Origin: Modicisalibacter muralis
GTDB taxonomy: Bacteria > Pseudomonadota > Gammaproteobacteria > Pseudomonadales > Halomonadaceae
Direction of reading: 5' to 3'
DNA length: 64,000 bases
Assembly: GCF_900102945.1 (NCBI RefSeq)
Contig: NZ_FNGI01000006.1
Coordinates: forward strand, 62,001-126,000
Positions 10,254-18,798 of this stretch are shown here, one piece after another. The stretch's first letter is position 1, and every line of letters starts with the position of its first letter. The notes under the pieces were generated by a model that worked only from the letters and a program-made list of their open reading frames with translations, had not been told where the DNA came from and ran no database searches. The position numbers were made by a program, and so were the translations under genes.

Positions 10254-11519
10254 ATGCAATCACCGCTCGTCATCACCGGCATGGGCATGATTAGCCCGCT
10301 TGGTTGCGGCGTCAATGCGGGCTGGGAGCGCCTGCTTGCCGGCCGCTCAGGCATCTCCCCGATCACCCGCTTCGATACCAATGAGCTGCCGATCAAGGTC
10401 GCGGGCTCGGTTCCCAGCATTTCCGACGACCCGGAAGCCGGCCTCGACTCGGATCGCGTGGCCGACGCCAAGGAGCGTCGCAAGATGGAGCTGTTCAGTC
10501 TCTACGCCATGGCCGCCGCCGAAGAGGCGCTGGCCCAGGCCAACTGGTTCCCAACGAGCGATGCGGAGCGTCTGGCCACAGCGACCATCGTGGGCTCCGG
10601 TATTGGCGGCTTCCCCACCATTACCCAGGCACAGAACACCCTGTCGACGCGCGGCCACCGCCGGCTCTCGCCTTTCACCGTGCCGGCCTTCCTGGCCAAC
10701 CTGGCGGCGGGCAATGTGTCGATTCGCTATGGTTTTCGGGGGCCGCTGGGATGCCCGGTGACCGCCTGCGCGGCGGGCGTTCAGGCCATCGGCGATGGCA
10801 TGCGCCTGATCCGCAGCGGCGAAGCCGACGTGGCTCTGGTAGGCGGCGCCGAGGCCTGTATCGACCCGCTCTCGCTGGCCAGCTTCCACGCCATGAAGGC
10901 ACTCTCCACCGAGCAGGACGAACCCGCCAAGGCGTCGCGGCCCTTCGACCAGGCGCGCAACGGTTTCGTCATGGGGGAAGGTGCGGGGCTGTTGGTGATC
11001 GAGAGCCTGGCCCACGCCGAGGCACGCGGGGCAACGCCGCTAGCCATGCTCAGCGGCTATGGCACCAGCGCCGACGCCCACCACATCACCGCCGGGCCGG
11101 AAGACGGCGCCGGTGCCGCGGCGGCCATCCGGGCGGCGCTGAAAATGGCCGGGCTTTCTCCCGAGGCGATCGACCATATCAATGCCCACGCCACCTCGAC
11201 GCCGGTCGGCGACCGAGCCGAGATCGCGTCCCTGCGCAATGCCTTCGGCGACGCCCTCGCCGGCATCCCGATTTCCGCGACCAAGTCGGCCACCGGCCAT
11301 CTGCTCGGTGCGGCCGGCGGCGTGGAGAGCATCTTCTCCGCCCTGGCGGTCATGCACGACCGGCTGCCCCCGACCCTGAATCTCGAGAACGCCGACGGGG
11401 ACCTGCAGGACCTGGATATAGTCGCGGGCTCGGCACGCGAGCACCGCAGCCAGCACGTGCTGTGCAACGGCTTCGGCTTTGGTGGGGTGAATGCCGCCCT
11501 GATCGTCAGCAAGGTGTAG
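10254..11519 (+). CDS. fabF: Beta-ketoacyl-ACP synthase II (FabF-type)
   Basis: 421 residues, the normal length. It begins LVITGMGMISPLG like FabF. The catalytic cysteine lies in TACAAGVQAIGDG (about residue 168), the two histidines in NAHATSTPVGD and KSATGHLLGAAGG, and the C-terminus is GFGFGGVNAALI. It condenses malonyl-ACP with acyl-ACP in fatty acid elongation. The ATG at 10254 has AGGAAA upstream; a longer reading from 10194 adds residues absent from the family. It stands alone rather than in a fab cluster, so it may be a second, specialised copy under the divergent TetR regulator. Confidence 0.92.
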   Translation: MQSPLVITGMGMISPLGCGVNAGWERLLAGRSGISPITRFDTNELPIKVAGSVPSISDDPEAGLDSDRVADAKERRKMELFSLYAMAAAEEALAQANWFPTSDAERLATATIVGSGIGGFPTITQAQNTLSTRGHRRLSPFTVPAFLANLAAGNVSIRYGFRGPLGCPVTACAAGVQAIGDGMRLIRSGEADVALVGGAEACIDPLSLASFHAMKALSTEQDEPAKASRPFDQARNGFVMGEGAGLLVIESLAHAEARGATPLAMLSGYGTSADAHHITAGPEDGAGAAAAIRAALKMAGLSPEAIDHINAHATSTPVGDRAEIASLRNAFGDALAGIPISATKSATGHLLGAAGGVESIFSALAVMHDRLPPTLNLENADGDLQDLDIVAGSAREHRSQHVLCNGFGFGGVNAALIVSKV

Positions 11520-11555
11520 GAAGTCAGTTCCGCAATCAACTGATGCCATGAACGG

Positions 11556-11590
11556 CAACACCCCGAGCCATGTGCTGGCTCGGGGTGTTG
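11556..11590 (+). terminator. Rho-independent terminator of the fabF-like gene
   Basis: A perfect 15-base stem CAACACCCCGAGCCA / TGGCTCGGGGTGTTG with a 5-base loop lies 36 bases after the stop, followed by GGTTGTCGT. The U-tract is weak, but the stem is very stable. Confidence 0.85.
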
Positions 11591-11966
11591 GGTTGTCGTA
11601 CCAAGTCTCAATGACAATGAACCCTACCCACACTGTTATCCATGTGACAGCACTGCCCTGGTGGAGAACTTTTTCGACAGCCTCCTCCATGAGCTAGAAC
11701 ACTACTACTGAAAACCAATAGCGCAAAAGCAACGATTATTACCTTCATAGTTCCCCCTTCATTTAATTATTATCGGAAGTCCTGCACGGCAATTTTTTTT
11801 ATTTAATTCACACTCCACTTCGCCATTCCTTGGGCTGCGCGACGCAGAAGCCCACGACCCGGGAGAAGCAGCGTTTTCCAATCAATTTTTCAAGGGATGG
11901 CCTTGGTAGACTCCAGCCGCGTTTTATAAACGGCGGTGTCTACGTTCATCTCAGCAGCACCGTCAC
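11591..11966. other. Intergenic stretch of 376 bases, possible transposase remnant and a hairpin
   Basis: No intact gene. The plus-strand reading 11650-11711 gives DSTALVENFFDSLLHELEH and then a stop, which resembles the C-terminal DNA..E.FF..LK.E block of IS3-type transposases; it is too short to prove. A 38-base imperfect hairpin lies at 11906-11943 (GTAGAC / GTCTAC ends, GCCGCGTTT / AAACGGCGG inside) just after the cupin stop and may stabilise or end that transcript. The segment 11720-11815 is AT-rich. Confidence 0.4.
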
Positions 11967-12332
11967 TCATGGATTCATAGCCTCACCAAAGCTGCTATGT
12001 GCGTTGGTGCTTTCGCCGCCTTCCGGGCCATAGAAAAACACCCACGTAGCGAAGTCTTTGGTGAAATCCTCAAAGCGATGCTCGACGCCCGCGGGCACGA
12101 ACAGCACCTCGCCGGGCTGAAATGGCTGCCGAGTGCTTCCATTCAAGAACTGCCCTGAGCCGGAGATGATGACGTACACCTCGTCCCTGGTGTGCGGGGC
12201 CTGGCGATCTACGCCTTCTGGCTTGTATATTTCAACCTGGAGTGAACCGTGCCGGAAGAGTTCCAAGAACGGCGTTCCGTCATTGGCTTGGAGCCTTTGG
12301 AGCGCGTTCGATGGGGTAAGACGATGCGTCAT
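11967..12332 (-). CDS. Small cupin-domain protein
   Basis: 121 residues. A single cupin_2 barrel shows both motifs: HTRDEVYVIISGSGQF (first motif, GxxHxH-like with a conserved Glu) and PGEVLFVPAGVEHRFEDF (second motif with its metal histidine). The start at 12332 (MTHRL) is supported by AAAGGAAAAACC upstream; the longer reading from 12383 is not. Cupins of this size bind a metal and often act as sugar or aromatic-binding proteins; the substrate is not evident. It lies between the 12373 repeat and a hairpin, on the same strand as its neighbours. Confidence 0.78.
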   Translation of the reverse strand: MTHRLTPSNALQRLQANDGTPFLELFRHGSLQVEIYKPEGVDRQAPHTRDEVYVIISGSGQFLNGSTRQPFQPGEVLFVPAGVEHRFEDFTKDFATWVFFYGPEGGESTNAHSSFGEAMNP

Positions 12333-12372
12333 GGTTTTTCCTTTGGGCCTAGCCTCCACCGGCTTTTGCCTT

Positions 12373-12422
12373 ACCGTAGCCAACCGTAACGTTTAGAGCA
12401 ACGCCAATGTGAGCATTAGGCG
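12373..12422. repeat. 50-base dispersed repeat, copy 2
   Basis: It is 80 percent identical to 5671-5720 in the same orientation. It begins two bases after the stop of the DUF2200 gene on the minus strand, the position an attC would occupy, but it has no consensus GTTRRRY box. Confidence 0.5.
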
Positions 12423-12424
12423 AA

Positions 12425-12772
12425 CTACCGCAGAATCTTCTCCATCGCCTTTCCTTTTGCAAGCTCATCAATCAGCTTGTCTAAGTAGCGTATTTTTTGC
12501 ATCAGTGGATCTTCGACTTCTTCTACGCGGACACCGCACACCACACCCTTGATAAGCGAACTATTCGGATGAATGACTGGAGCTTGCGCAAAGAAGGTTT
12601 CAAAATCGTTTTCCTGTTCGATTTGATGCTGTAAACCCGCCTGGTCGTAGCCTGTCAGCCAGTAAATGATTTGATCAACTTCATCTTTCGTACGATTTTT
12701 GCGTTCTGCTTTTTGAACATAATATGGATAAACCTTTGCAAATGATGTCGCGAAAATGTGGTGCTTAGGCAT
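12425..12772 (-). CDS. DUF2200 family protein
   Basis: 115 residues and a near-complete match to the DUF2200 family as I know it: [64 protein letters not shown] and the ending [12 protein letters not shown]. The ATG at 12772 has AGGAGG upstream; a TTG two codons earlier is the alternative start. Function is unknown; the family is small, soluble and common in accessory DNA. It is followed at once by the 12373-12422 repeat. Confidence 0.88.
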   Translation of the reverse strand: MPKHHIFATSFAKVYPYYVQKAERKNRTKDEVDQIIYWLTGYDQAGLQHQIEQENDFETFFAQAPVIHPNSSLIKGVVCGVRVEEVEDPLMQKIRYLDKLIDELAKGKAMEKILR

Positions 12773-13111
12773 CCTCAATCCTCCTGAGTCTGAGTGCGAT
12801 ACACATATTTGCTTCAGCTCGCTAACGATGGCTTACCGGCGAACAAGGCTTCCCCCCACACCGAACAGGCCGCCGCCCGTCAAGGCCTGGAATGATGACC
12901 ACCGCTACAGATGCGAACAGTATCGAGGAGTCTCTTGCCAATGATCATTGATGCCATCCACATAGGTGATGGGGATATTCGACAACGGCGATGCATGCTC
13001 TGCTCGAAGCGAGCATGTTCGTAAGCCCCAACGGCCGTGCTCAGCCTCTACCTGGCGACGCAAGGTGGCAGCAGCGACATCGCCTGGAAGCGGTGGTTGA
13101 GTGACGCTCGC
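12773..13111. other. Intergenic stretch of 339 bases
   Basis: No supported gene. One minus-strand frame between about 13110 and 12910 is open for roughly 69 codons without a start codon, which might be a gene remnant. A small hairpin ATGCTCTGCTCGAAGCGAGCAT lies near 12995. Nothing else was identified. Confidence 0.35.
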
Positions 13112-13411
13112 TCAGAATGGTGGTCCTGAACTCTGGAGGATATGTTTCTGTACCTCCACTTGGAGCATCGGCGCAATTTGTTTCGGAGGGTCCGAGACCG
13201 CACGCCATTCATCCAGAGCTTCTTCAGACTCCCAGAATTCGAAATTATTGATTCGACTCGAATCAACAGGGTCCGCCGTAATTGCTAGATCCAAACATCC
13301 GGGAGCATTGCGAGCACGCTGTATGAGGTCCCTGAAACTCTCCACTACCGCGTCTCGCTTCTCCGGCTCCACTGTAAACCAACCCGCGACAATAACCTTA
13401 CGCTCGCCCAT
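13112..13411 (-). CDS. Putative quinol/antibiotic-biosynthesis-type monooxygenase (ABM domain)
   Basis: 99 residues. It has the compact ferredoxin-like ABM fold signature: VIVAGWFTVEPEKRDAVVES, then ARNAPGCLDLAITADP and NFEFWESEEALDEWR, ending in VEVQKH. The start at 13411 (MGERK) fits the family better than 13441. Members such as YgiN oxidise quinols or act on small aromatics without cofactors; the substrate here is unknown. It lies upstream of nothing obvious and downstream of a GST gene on the same strand, about 125 bases apart. Confidence 0.75.
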   Translation of the reverse strand: MGERKVIVAGWFTVEPEKRDAVVESFRDLIQRARNAPGCLDLAITADPVDSSRINNFEFWESEEALDEWRAVSDPPKQIAPMLQVEVQKHILQSSGPPF

Positions 13412-13537
13412 AGAAGTTTGTCCTCGTGAAATGTTCAACACATACAGGAAGTGAGCTCAATCTTGGGTAAATTAGCTCCCTTACCCATAGTCGAACGAAC
13501 CTCGGCGAGATCGACAAGGTGCTGCATCGATGACGCC

Positions 13538-14182
13538 CTATGGCAATGCTGCCGCCGCGAAATGCGTCATCTGGTCCGCGTGCGCCTTCACGAAGGACGG
13601 GCGGGCCGTGGCACGCGCGACGTAGCCTCGGCAGGTCGGGTAATTTGCAAGCCCATCGAACCGATCGACGAGGCGCAGCACATCCGCCATGAGGATGTCG
13701 GCGACGGAGAAGGTCCCGGCTAGCCATTCGCGTCCAGCCAGGACCGCCTCCAGGTGCTGGAGCCTGGTGTCGAGAAACTTGTCCAACATTTTCCGACCCG
13801 GCGTTTCTTCGGTATCGCCAGTGAACATGAAGAGGGACCAGGGCAGGCTCGCCATCTCGACCGAGTTGAGCGCCGCAAATATCCATTCGATGACGTCGCT
13901 GCGAGTGCGCGGATCGGTAGGTATCAGCACCTCACTGCGCTCGCCCAGATGAAGCAGAATCGCCCCGCTCTCGAAGATCGAGAGGTCTCCATCGGTCAAC
14001 CACGGCACCTGCCCGAAAGGTTGGTGTGAGAAATGCTCGGTACCTCGATCACGAAACGGCACGCTCTCGACGCGATAGGGCATGCCGGCCTCTTCCAGCG
14101 CCCAGCGCACCCGTAAGTCGCGCACATAGCCCCGTGGCATCTCGGGAACCCAGTCGAAAGTCGTGAGAATCAGATCGGTCAT
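13538..14182 (-). CDS. Glutathione S-transferase family protein
   Basis: 214 residues with the usual two domains. The N-terminal thioredoxin-like part has the glutathione-binding segment FGQVPWLTDGDLSIFESGAI (cis-Pro plus E-S pair, residues about 56-75). The helical C-terminal domain contains FSVADILMADVLRL. It probably conjugates or reduces small electrophiles in the cytoplasm. AGGAGG lies just before the ATG, inside an inverted repeat TTAACGCC / GGCGTTTAA (14183-14190, 14207-14215) whose minus-strand end GTTAAAT fits the attC R' consensus. That may be coincidence, because the repeat is much shorter than a normal attC. Confidence 0.85.
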   Translation of the reverse strand: MTDLILTTFDWVPEMPRGYVRDLRVRWALEEAGMPYRVESVPFRDRGTEHFSHQPFGQVPWLTDGDLSIFESGAILLHLGERSEVLIPTDPRTRSDVIEWIFAALNSVEMASLPWSLFMFTGDTEETPGRKMLDKFLDTRLQHLEAVLAGREWLAGTFSVADILMADVLRLVDRFDGLANYPTCRGYVARATARPSFVKAHADQMTHFAAAALP

Positions 14183-14329
14183 TTAACGCCTCCTTTTGAG
14201 GACGACGGCGTTTAAGCGCGCGTATCGCGTTGGCAAGGTCGTCGGTCTCGGTCTCTACACAGCGGGCTGGGTGGCCAGCTTCTTTTACACACTCTGAAGA
14301 CATGGCTCCGAAGCAGAGCTTACGTGGTC

Positions 14330-15406
14330 TCAATGTTGCGAGCTGGGTTTGTCCTCGCCGTGCACGAGAATCGTCTCAAGTTCTCGTCTATCGACGCGCG
14401 GATCGTCGAGATCGACGACAATCCGACCGGGAGATAAAAGGTGCGGCCTACCGGTAATGCGTGTTTTTACAGCCGGCTTACCGCCGACCGCGATCTTCGT
14501 GGCGCTGAGGGTTCCAGAAAACTCATTGCCGTATGGAGAAATCGTTCGGATTGTCGAGCCGGCTTCAATTTCTCCACGGCGCGCAAGCCAAGCTAGAAGA
14601 GCGGTCGTTCCCGTCCCGGTGGGGCCGCGGCAAATGACACGCGGCTCCATATAGACCGCCACCCGCGCAACCGCCACACCCGAGGAGTCCGCCTCCAAAG
14701 GACTGGCAAGGAGCGCCAATGAAAGCGGCGGCATGGCGCCCAGAACCGGGTGATGGAGCTTTTGCCGGGCAGCAACGCGAAGAAAGTCGCTGAAGAATTG
14801 CGTCAATGTCGGAGTCGGCGTCCGCGCCGGATCGAGGCCCACATCCGTCGCCGACACGACGGCATAAAAAACGCCGCCATAGACGAGACTGTAGCGCACG
14901 CGTCCCCATCCCTCGACATCCGCCCAGCACTCCTCCTCCGCCACAAAACCGGGCAGCGCATCGTAGGAAACCGTTTCCAGTTTCCCCGCACGATGGGAAA
15001 CATTCAGCCGGGTGACACCTCCAGGCGTCTCGAGCGATAAATCACCCTGCCCGTCTTTCAGGGCCAGCCGTTCGGCCTTGACCAGGGCAGCGACGGTGCA
15101 CATGGCATTGGAACCGGAAAAATCCGGGTAACCCATCGTCCCCATGATGATCAGCCCGGCATCCGCCTCCGGACTCGCGGGCGGAACAACCAGATTGATG
15201 CAATGGGAGGGATCGCCATAGGGCTCCCGAATGAGAAGACGACGCAACCCGTCGGCACGCTCCCGCAAGAAGAGCGCGCGCTCCGCCACACTGCCCGTCG
15301 GCAGGTTTCCCACGCCGGCCATTACAACGCGGCCAAGGTCACCACCGGCATGGGCGTCGATGAGAGTGAGAATGCGGCAGTCGGCAAGCTTATCCGTAGC
15401 GCTCAT
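14330..15406 (-). CDS. Proline racemase / hydroxyproline epimerase family protein with Ser/Thr catalytic positions
   Basis: 358 residues. Family features are clear: TLIDAHAGGDLGRVV at the start, EPYGDPSHCINLVVPP, FSGSNAMCT at the first catalytic loop and CRGPTGTGTTAL at the second. In racemases and epimerases both loops carry cysteine; trans-3-hydroxyproline dehydratases keep the first Cys and have Thr in the second. Here the first is Ser97 and the second Thr263, so neither catalytic cysteine is present. It is therefore probably not a proline racemase; a dehydratase-like or new activity is possible. It lies in a row of small minus-strand metabolic genes, with a VOC protein 59 bases upstream. 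Confidence 0.8.
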   Translation of the reverse strand: MSATDKLADCRILTLIDAHAGGDLGRVVMAGVGNLPTGSVAERALFLRERADGLRRLLIREPYGDPSHCINLVVPPASPEADAGLIIMGTMGYPDFSGSNAMCTVAALVKAERLALKDGQGDLSLETPGGVTRLNVSHRAGKLETVSYDALPGFVAEEECWADVEGWGRVRYSLVYGGVFYAVVSATDVGLDPARTPTPTLTQFFSDFLRVAARQKLHHPVLGAMPPLSLALLASPLEADSSGVAVARVAVYMEPRVICRGPTGTGTTALLAWLARRGEIEAGSTIRTISPYGNEFSGTLSATKIAVGGKPAVKTRITGRPHLLSPGRIVVDLDDPRVDRRELETILVHGEDKPSSQH

Positions 15407-15465
15407 CCTGTCTCCGGTGTTTCAGCGCCCCGTGCGGGAATGGCTTCGGCAGCGAGTAGCGTCTC

Positions 15466-15834
15466 TCAGGTACTGATCGCACTGGTAAAGGTCAGGCGGT
15501 TGCCGAACGGATCCGCCACCGTCATGTCCTTGCTGCCCCAGGGCATCTCCTCCATGCCCGGCTTGGCGTACGGATAGCCTGCCGCGTTCAATTGCTGATG
15601 GAAAGCTTCGAGCTCATCCGTTTCGATACGCAGTGCAGCGCCCGGGCAGCAGTCGCCATGGTGTTCGGAGAGGTGCAGAACACAGCCATCCTTGGAAATC
15701 TGCAGGTAGAGCGGCAAGCCCGGCTCGAAACGGTGCTCCCAATCGACGCAGAAGCCGAGGAAGTCAATGTAGAACTCCCTGGCTTTGACTTCATCGAAAA
15801 TGCGGAGAATGGGTGTCGTCTTGCCAAAGCTCAT
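15466..15834 (-). CDS. VOC (glyoxalase/bleomycin-resistance) superfamily protein
   Basis: 122 residues. The start at 15834 (MSFGKTTPILRIF) has AAGGAGAG upstream; the longer reading from 15891 adds an arginine-rich leader with no support. The single VOC module shows FDEVKAREFYIDFLGF, LHLSEHHGD, a conserved Glu region ALRIETDELEAF and DPFGNRLTF. It is closest to the bleomycin-resistance-like group that binds drugs or small ligands as a dimer; no ligand can be assigned. Confidence 0.8.
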   Translation of the reverse strand: MSFGKTTPILRIFDEVKAREFYIDFLGFCVDWEHRFEPGLPLYLQISKDGCVLHLSEHHGDCCPGAALRIETDELEAFHQQLNAAGYPYAKPGMEEMPWGSKDMTVADPFGNRLTFTSAIST

Positions 15835-15923
15835 ACTGCTTGCTCTCCTTGCGCAGTTGGCAGTGCAACGACGCTGCGGCCTTTCAACCACCGCAGCGCC
15901 ACCGGTCGTAAATGTGGTTCTGG

Positions 15924-18113
15924 CTATGCAGTAACAGCTCTGGCAGCCCGCGCCGCGTGCAACTTCTTGTAGCTTTCGATCAGGCGCTGGTGCCTGTCTA
16001 TTCCCTCCAGCTTCATGCTGGTGGGCGTCAGGCCGTGGAAGCGTACCTCGCCGGTGACCGAGCCGACCACGGCGTCCATGTCCTCGTCGCCGAACATGCG
16101 CCGCAGGTTATAGAGATAGTCGTCCAGTTCCAGCTCATCATCCAGGGTGATTTCCAGCACCGCCTGCATCGCCTGGTAGAACAGCCCCCGCGCGACGCTG
16201 TTATCGTTGAACTGCAGGAACATCTCGACGTGGTCCAACGCCTCCTCGAACTGCTGCAGCGCCAGGTGGAGCAATAGCTTCAATTCCTGAATGGTGAGCT
16301 CGGACCAGACGGTGTTGTCGTCGAACTCGATGCCGATCAGGGTGACGATCTTCATCTGCTCGTCGAGCTCGCTCTCCTCCAGGCGCTCGAGCAGGTCGGT
16401 CAGCTGCGCATCATCCAGGGAATGCAGGTTGAGTATGTCCTCGCGGAAGGCCAGCGCCATGTTGGTGTTGTCCCAGATCAGGTCTTCCACGGGGTACACC
16501 TCGGAATAGCCTGGCACCAGGATGCGGCAGACCGGCGCTCCCAGCTGATCGAGCACGGCCATGTAAGCCTCGAAGCCCATATCCGCGAGGATATGGAACA
16601 GGCTGGCCGCTTCTTCCTCGTTGGTGCCGGAGAAGTCCCATTCGCAGAACTCGACGTCGGCGCGTGCGCTGAAGAAGCGCCAGGAGATCACCCCGGACGA
16701 ATCGATGAAGTGCTCGACGCCGTTGTTCGGTTCGGCCACCGCCTGCGAGTTGAAGGTCGGCGGCGGCAGATCGCTCAAGCCCTCGAAACTGCGCCCCTGC
16801 AGCAGTTCGGTGAGACTGCGCTCAAGCGCCACTTCGAAACTGGGGTGCGCGCCGAACGACGCGAAGACACCGCCGGTTTTCGGGTTCATCAGCGTGACAT
16901 TGGCCACCGGGAACTGACCGCCGAGGGAGGCATCCTTGACCAGCACCGGGAAGCCCTGCGCCTCCAGCGCCTCGATGCCCTCGAGAATGTTGGGGTATTT
17001 GGCCAGCACCGCCTCGGGCACGTCGGGCAGCACGATCTCTTCTTCGATGATCCGCCTCTTCACCGCCCGCTCGAATATCTCCGACAGGCACTGCACCTGC
17101 GCCTCGACCAGGGTGTTGCCGGCGCTCATGCCGTTGCTGAGGTAGAGGTTCTCGATCAGGTTGGAGGGGAAGTAGACCGTCTCGCCGTCCGACTGGCGCA
17201 CGAAGGGCAAGGCAACGATGCCGCGCTCAGATTTGCCGGAGTTGGTATCGATCAGATGCGAGCCGCGCAGTTCGCCGTCCGGATCGTAGATCGCCCGGCA
17301 ATGGTCATCCAGAATGCCGGCCGGCAGCTCGTCGTTCGGCCCCGGCTGGAACCACTCCTCGTTGGGGTAGTGAACGAAGGCGCTGCCCGCGATCTCCTCG
17401 CCGAAAAACTGGTCGTTGTAGAAGAAGTTGCAACTCAGGCGCTCGATGAACTCGCCCAGCGCCGAGCACAGCGCGGCTTCCTTGGTGGCGCCCTTGCCGT
17501 TGGTAAAGCACATCGGCGAGACGGCATCGCGAATGTGCAGCGACCACACGTGCGGCACGATGTTGCGCCACGAGGCGATCTCGATCTTCATGCCGAGAGC
17601 CTCGAGGATGCCGGTCATATTGGCGATGGTCTGCTCCAGCGGCAGGTCCTTGCCCTCGATCCAGGTGTCTTCACCTTCCACGGTGCCGCCCATCAGAAGC
17701 GCCTGGGCGTCTTCATCGATGTTATCGACCACCTCGATCTGGAACTCGGGGTTGTTCTGGATCACCCGCTTGACCGAGCAGCGCTCGATGGAGCGCAAAA
17801 TGCCGGTGCGATCCTTGTCGGACAGATCATTCGGCAGTTCGATCTGAATCCTGAAAATCTGGTTGTAGCGGTTCTCCGGGTCGACGATGTTGTTCTGCGA
17901 CAGCCGGATGTTCTCGGTGGGGATGTCCCGCGCGTTGCAGTACACCCGCACGAAGTAGGCGGCGCACAGCGCCGACGAGGCCAGGAAGTAGTCGAACGGC
18001 CCCGGTGCGGAGCCATCGCCCTTGTAGCGAATCGGCTGATCGGTGATGACGGTGAAGTCGTCGAACCTGGCTTCCTGACGCAGGTTCTCGAGATAGTTGA
18101 CCTTGATTTCCAT
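15924..18113 (-). CDS. OsmC domain / YcaO domain fusion protein
   Basis: 729 residues. The N-terminal domain of about 150 residues resembles OsmC (FDYFLASSALCAAYFVRVYC with a cysteine, RIQIELPNDL). It is followed by a YcaO domain (about 170-580) with GKGATKEAALCSALGEFIER, whose glutamates bind Mg-ATP in YcaO enzymes, FGAHPSFEVALERSLTEL and the later VPGYSEVYP. A C-terminal helical part may be TPR-like. E. coli YcaO, linked to ribosomal protein S12 methylthiolation by RimO, lacks the OsmC part; fusions of this kind are common in marine gammaproteobacteria. YcaO enzymes activate amide oxygens with ATP; the substrate here is not known. The start at 18113 (MEIKVNYLEN) matches where homologues start; the ribosome site is weak. 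Confidence 0.9.
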   Translation of the reverse strand: MEIKVNYLENLRQEARFDDFTVITDQPIRYKGDGSAPGPFDYFLASSALCAAYFVRVYCNARDIPTENIRLSQNNIVDPENRYNQIFRIQIELPNDLSDKDRTGILRSIERCSVKRVIQNNPEFQIEVVDNIDEDAQALLMGGTVEGEDTWIEGKDLPLEQTIANMTGILEALGMKIEIASWRNIVPHVWSLHIRDAVSPMCFTNGKGATKEAALCSALGEFIERLSCNFFYNDQFFGEEIAGSAFVHYPNEEWFQPGPNDELPAGILDDHCRAIYDPDGELRGSHLIDTNSGKSERGIVALPFVRQSDGETVYFPSNLIENLYLSNGMSAGNTLVEAQVQCLSEIFERAVKRRIIEEEIVLPDVPEAVLAKYPNILEGIEALEAQGFPVLVKDASLGGQFPVANVTLMNPKTGGVFASFGAHPSFEVALERSLTELLQGRSFEGLSDLPPPTFNSQAVAEPNNGVEHFIDSSGVISWRFFSARADVEFCEWDFSGTNEEEAASLFHILADMGFEAYMAVLDQLGAPVCRILVPGYSEVYPVEDLIWDNTNMALAFREDILNLHSLDDAQLTDLLERLEESELDEQMKIVTLIGIEFDDNTVWSELTIQELKLLLHLALQQFEEALDHVEMFLQFNDNSVARGLFYQAMQAVLEITLDDELELDDYLYNLRRMFGDEDMDAVVGSVTGEVRFHGLTPTSMKLEGIDRHQRLIESYKKLHAARAARAVTA

Positions 18114-18205
18114 AAGCGGGAGCCGGGTTGATGGCTTTCGGGGAGTCGTGGACGTGTAGCCGGCCATTATCCCGATTTTGCCGCCCGGCGTCTTGGGTGG
18201 CGGGT

Positions 18206-18316
18206 GAAAAAACGCTCAATAGCACGCCGTGTGGTGAATCTGCCGGCGCCTGCTCCGGCAATGCCGAGAGGGAACTATCTTATACCTTCAACCGCAACTG
18301 AACCGCCTTGTTGGGT
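18206..18316 (-). mobile_element. Probable degraded attC site (cluster B)
   Basis: On the minus strand a perfect R'' box ACCCAAC (18316-18310) followed by AAGGCGGTTCAG opens the site right after the VOC gene at 18330. The closing R' is poor: the best candidate is GAGCGTTTTTTC near 18210. One end is therefore intact and the other decayed. Confidence 0.45.
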
Positions 18317-18329
18317 ACCAAGTTCCACG

Positions 18330-18710
18330 TCATGTGGGCTTGCCCGAAGCATGACTTGAGAAGAATGTGATGACATGTCCTGCAGGCTCGCAGACAGTAA
18401 AAACCTCATGATCGATGGCTGGGCGAGCCTCAATCGGTGATGGTGCAAGCCCCAGAGATGTAAATCGCTGATGAGTTGCATGCAGATCATCAACCATGAG
18501 ATCGAACGGGGCATCGCCGCCAACAATCTTGTGTTTCTGCATCAGGATTAAGTGCGTCCCGCCTCGCATTTCATAGACCGAGACTTCAGGCCCGTCGAAT
18601 ATCGGGCGCATACCAATTGTGCGCATGAATCGCGTAGATTTCTCCATGCGGTCCGTCTGCAGGACAACGTGCGCTACACCCACCGGAGGCCGCTGATCGT
18701 GCATGCTCAT
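18330..18710 (-). CDS. VOC superfamily protein, probable gene cassette
   Basis: 126 residues. It is one VOC module: VAHVVLQTDRMEKSTRFM, GMRPIF, THLILMQ, APFDLMVDDLHATHQRF and the end module EPAGHVITFFS. The start is ATG 18710 (MSMHDQ); a TTG at 18725 lies within the upstream recombination box. Perfect attC half-boxes flank the gene: ACCCAAC-type R'' follows it and GTTGGGT lies 10 bases before the ATG. This fits a cassette inserted in minus orientation. Function is unknown beyond ligand binding or glyoxalase-type metal chemistry. Confidence 0.75.
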   Translation of the reverse strand: MSMHDQRPPVGVAHVVLQTDRMEKSTRFMRTIGMRPIFDGPEVSVYEMRGGTHLILMQKHKIVGGDAPFDLMVDDLHATHQRFTSLGLAPSPIEARPAIDHEVFTVCEPAGHVITFFSSHASGKPT

Positions 18711-18719
18711 GTTCTTGGT

Positions 18720-18739
18720 ACCCAACGCTAAAGTTAGCC
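18720..18739 (-). mobile_element. attC R' half-box upstream of the VOC cassette
   Basis: GCGTTGGGT on the minus strand (18728-18720) matches GTTRRRY exactly. It is preceded by a small hairpin GCTAACTTTAGC. A matching R'' box could not be found between it and the PhnB-like gene stop at 18799, so the site is truncated or rearranged. Confidence 0.45.
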
Positions 18740-18798
18740 GGCATCTAATTGCCTGGGCGTAACCGTGAGAGAAGGTGTCGTCGCCTACCCTGCCTGCT

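Noticed and set aside
11040-11690. Minus-strand frame of 216 codons over the end of fabF
   Set aside because: Most of it lies opposite fabF, and the part beyond runs through the fabF terminator.
14183-14215. Short attC before the GST gene
   Set aside because: The inverted repeat is only 33 bases, and one box fails the consensus; its GGAGG is better read as the ribosome site.
16422-18131. Long plus-strand frame opposite the OsmC-YcaO gene
   Set aside because: Mirror frame of a GC-rich coding region, with no recognisable domain.
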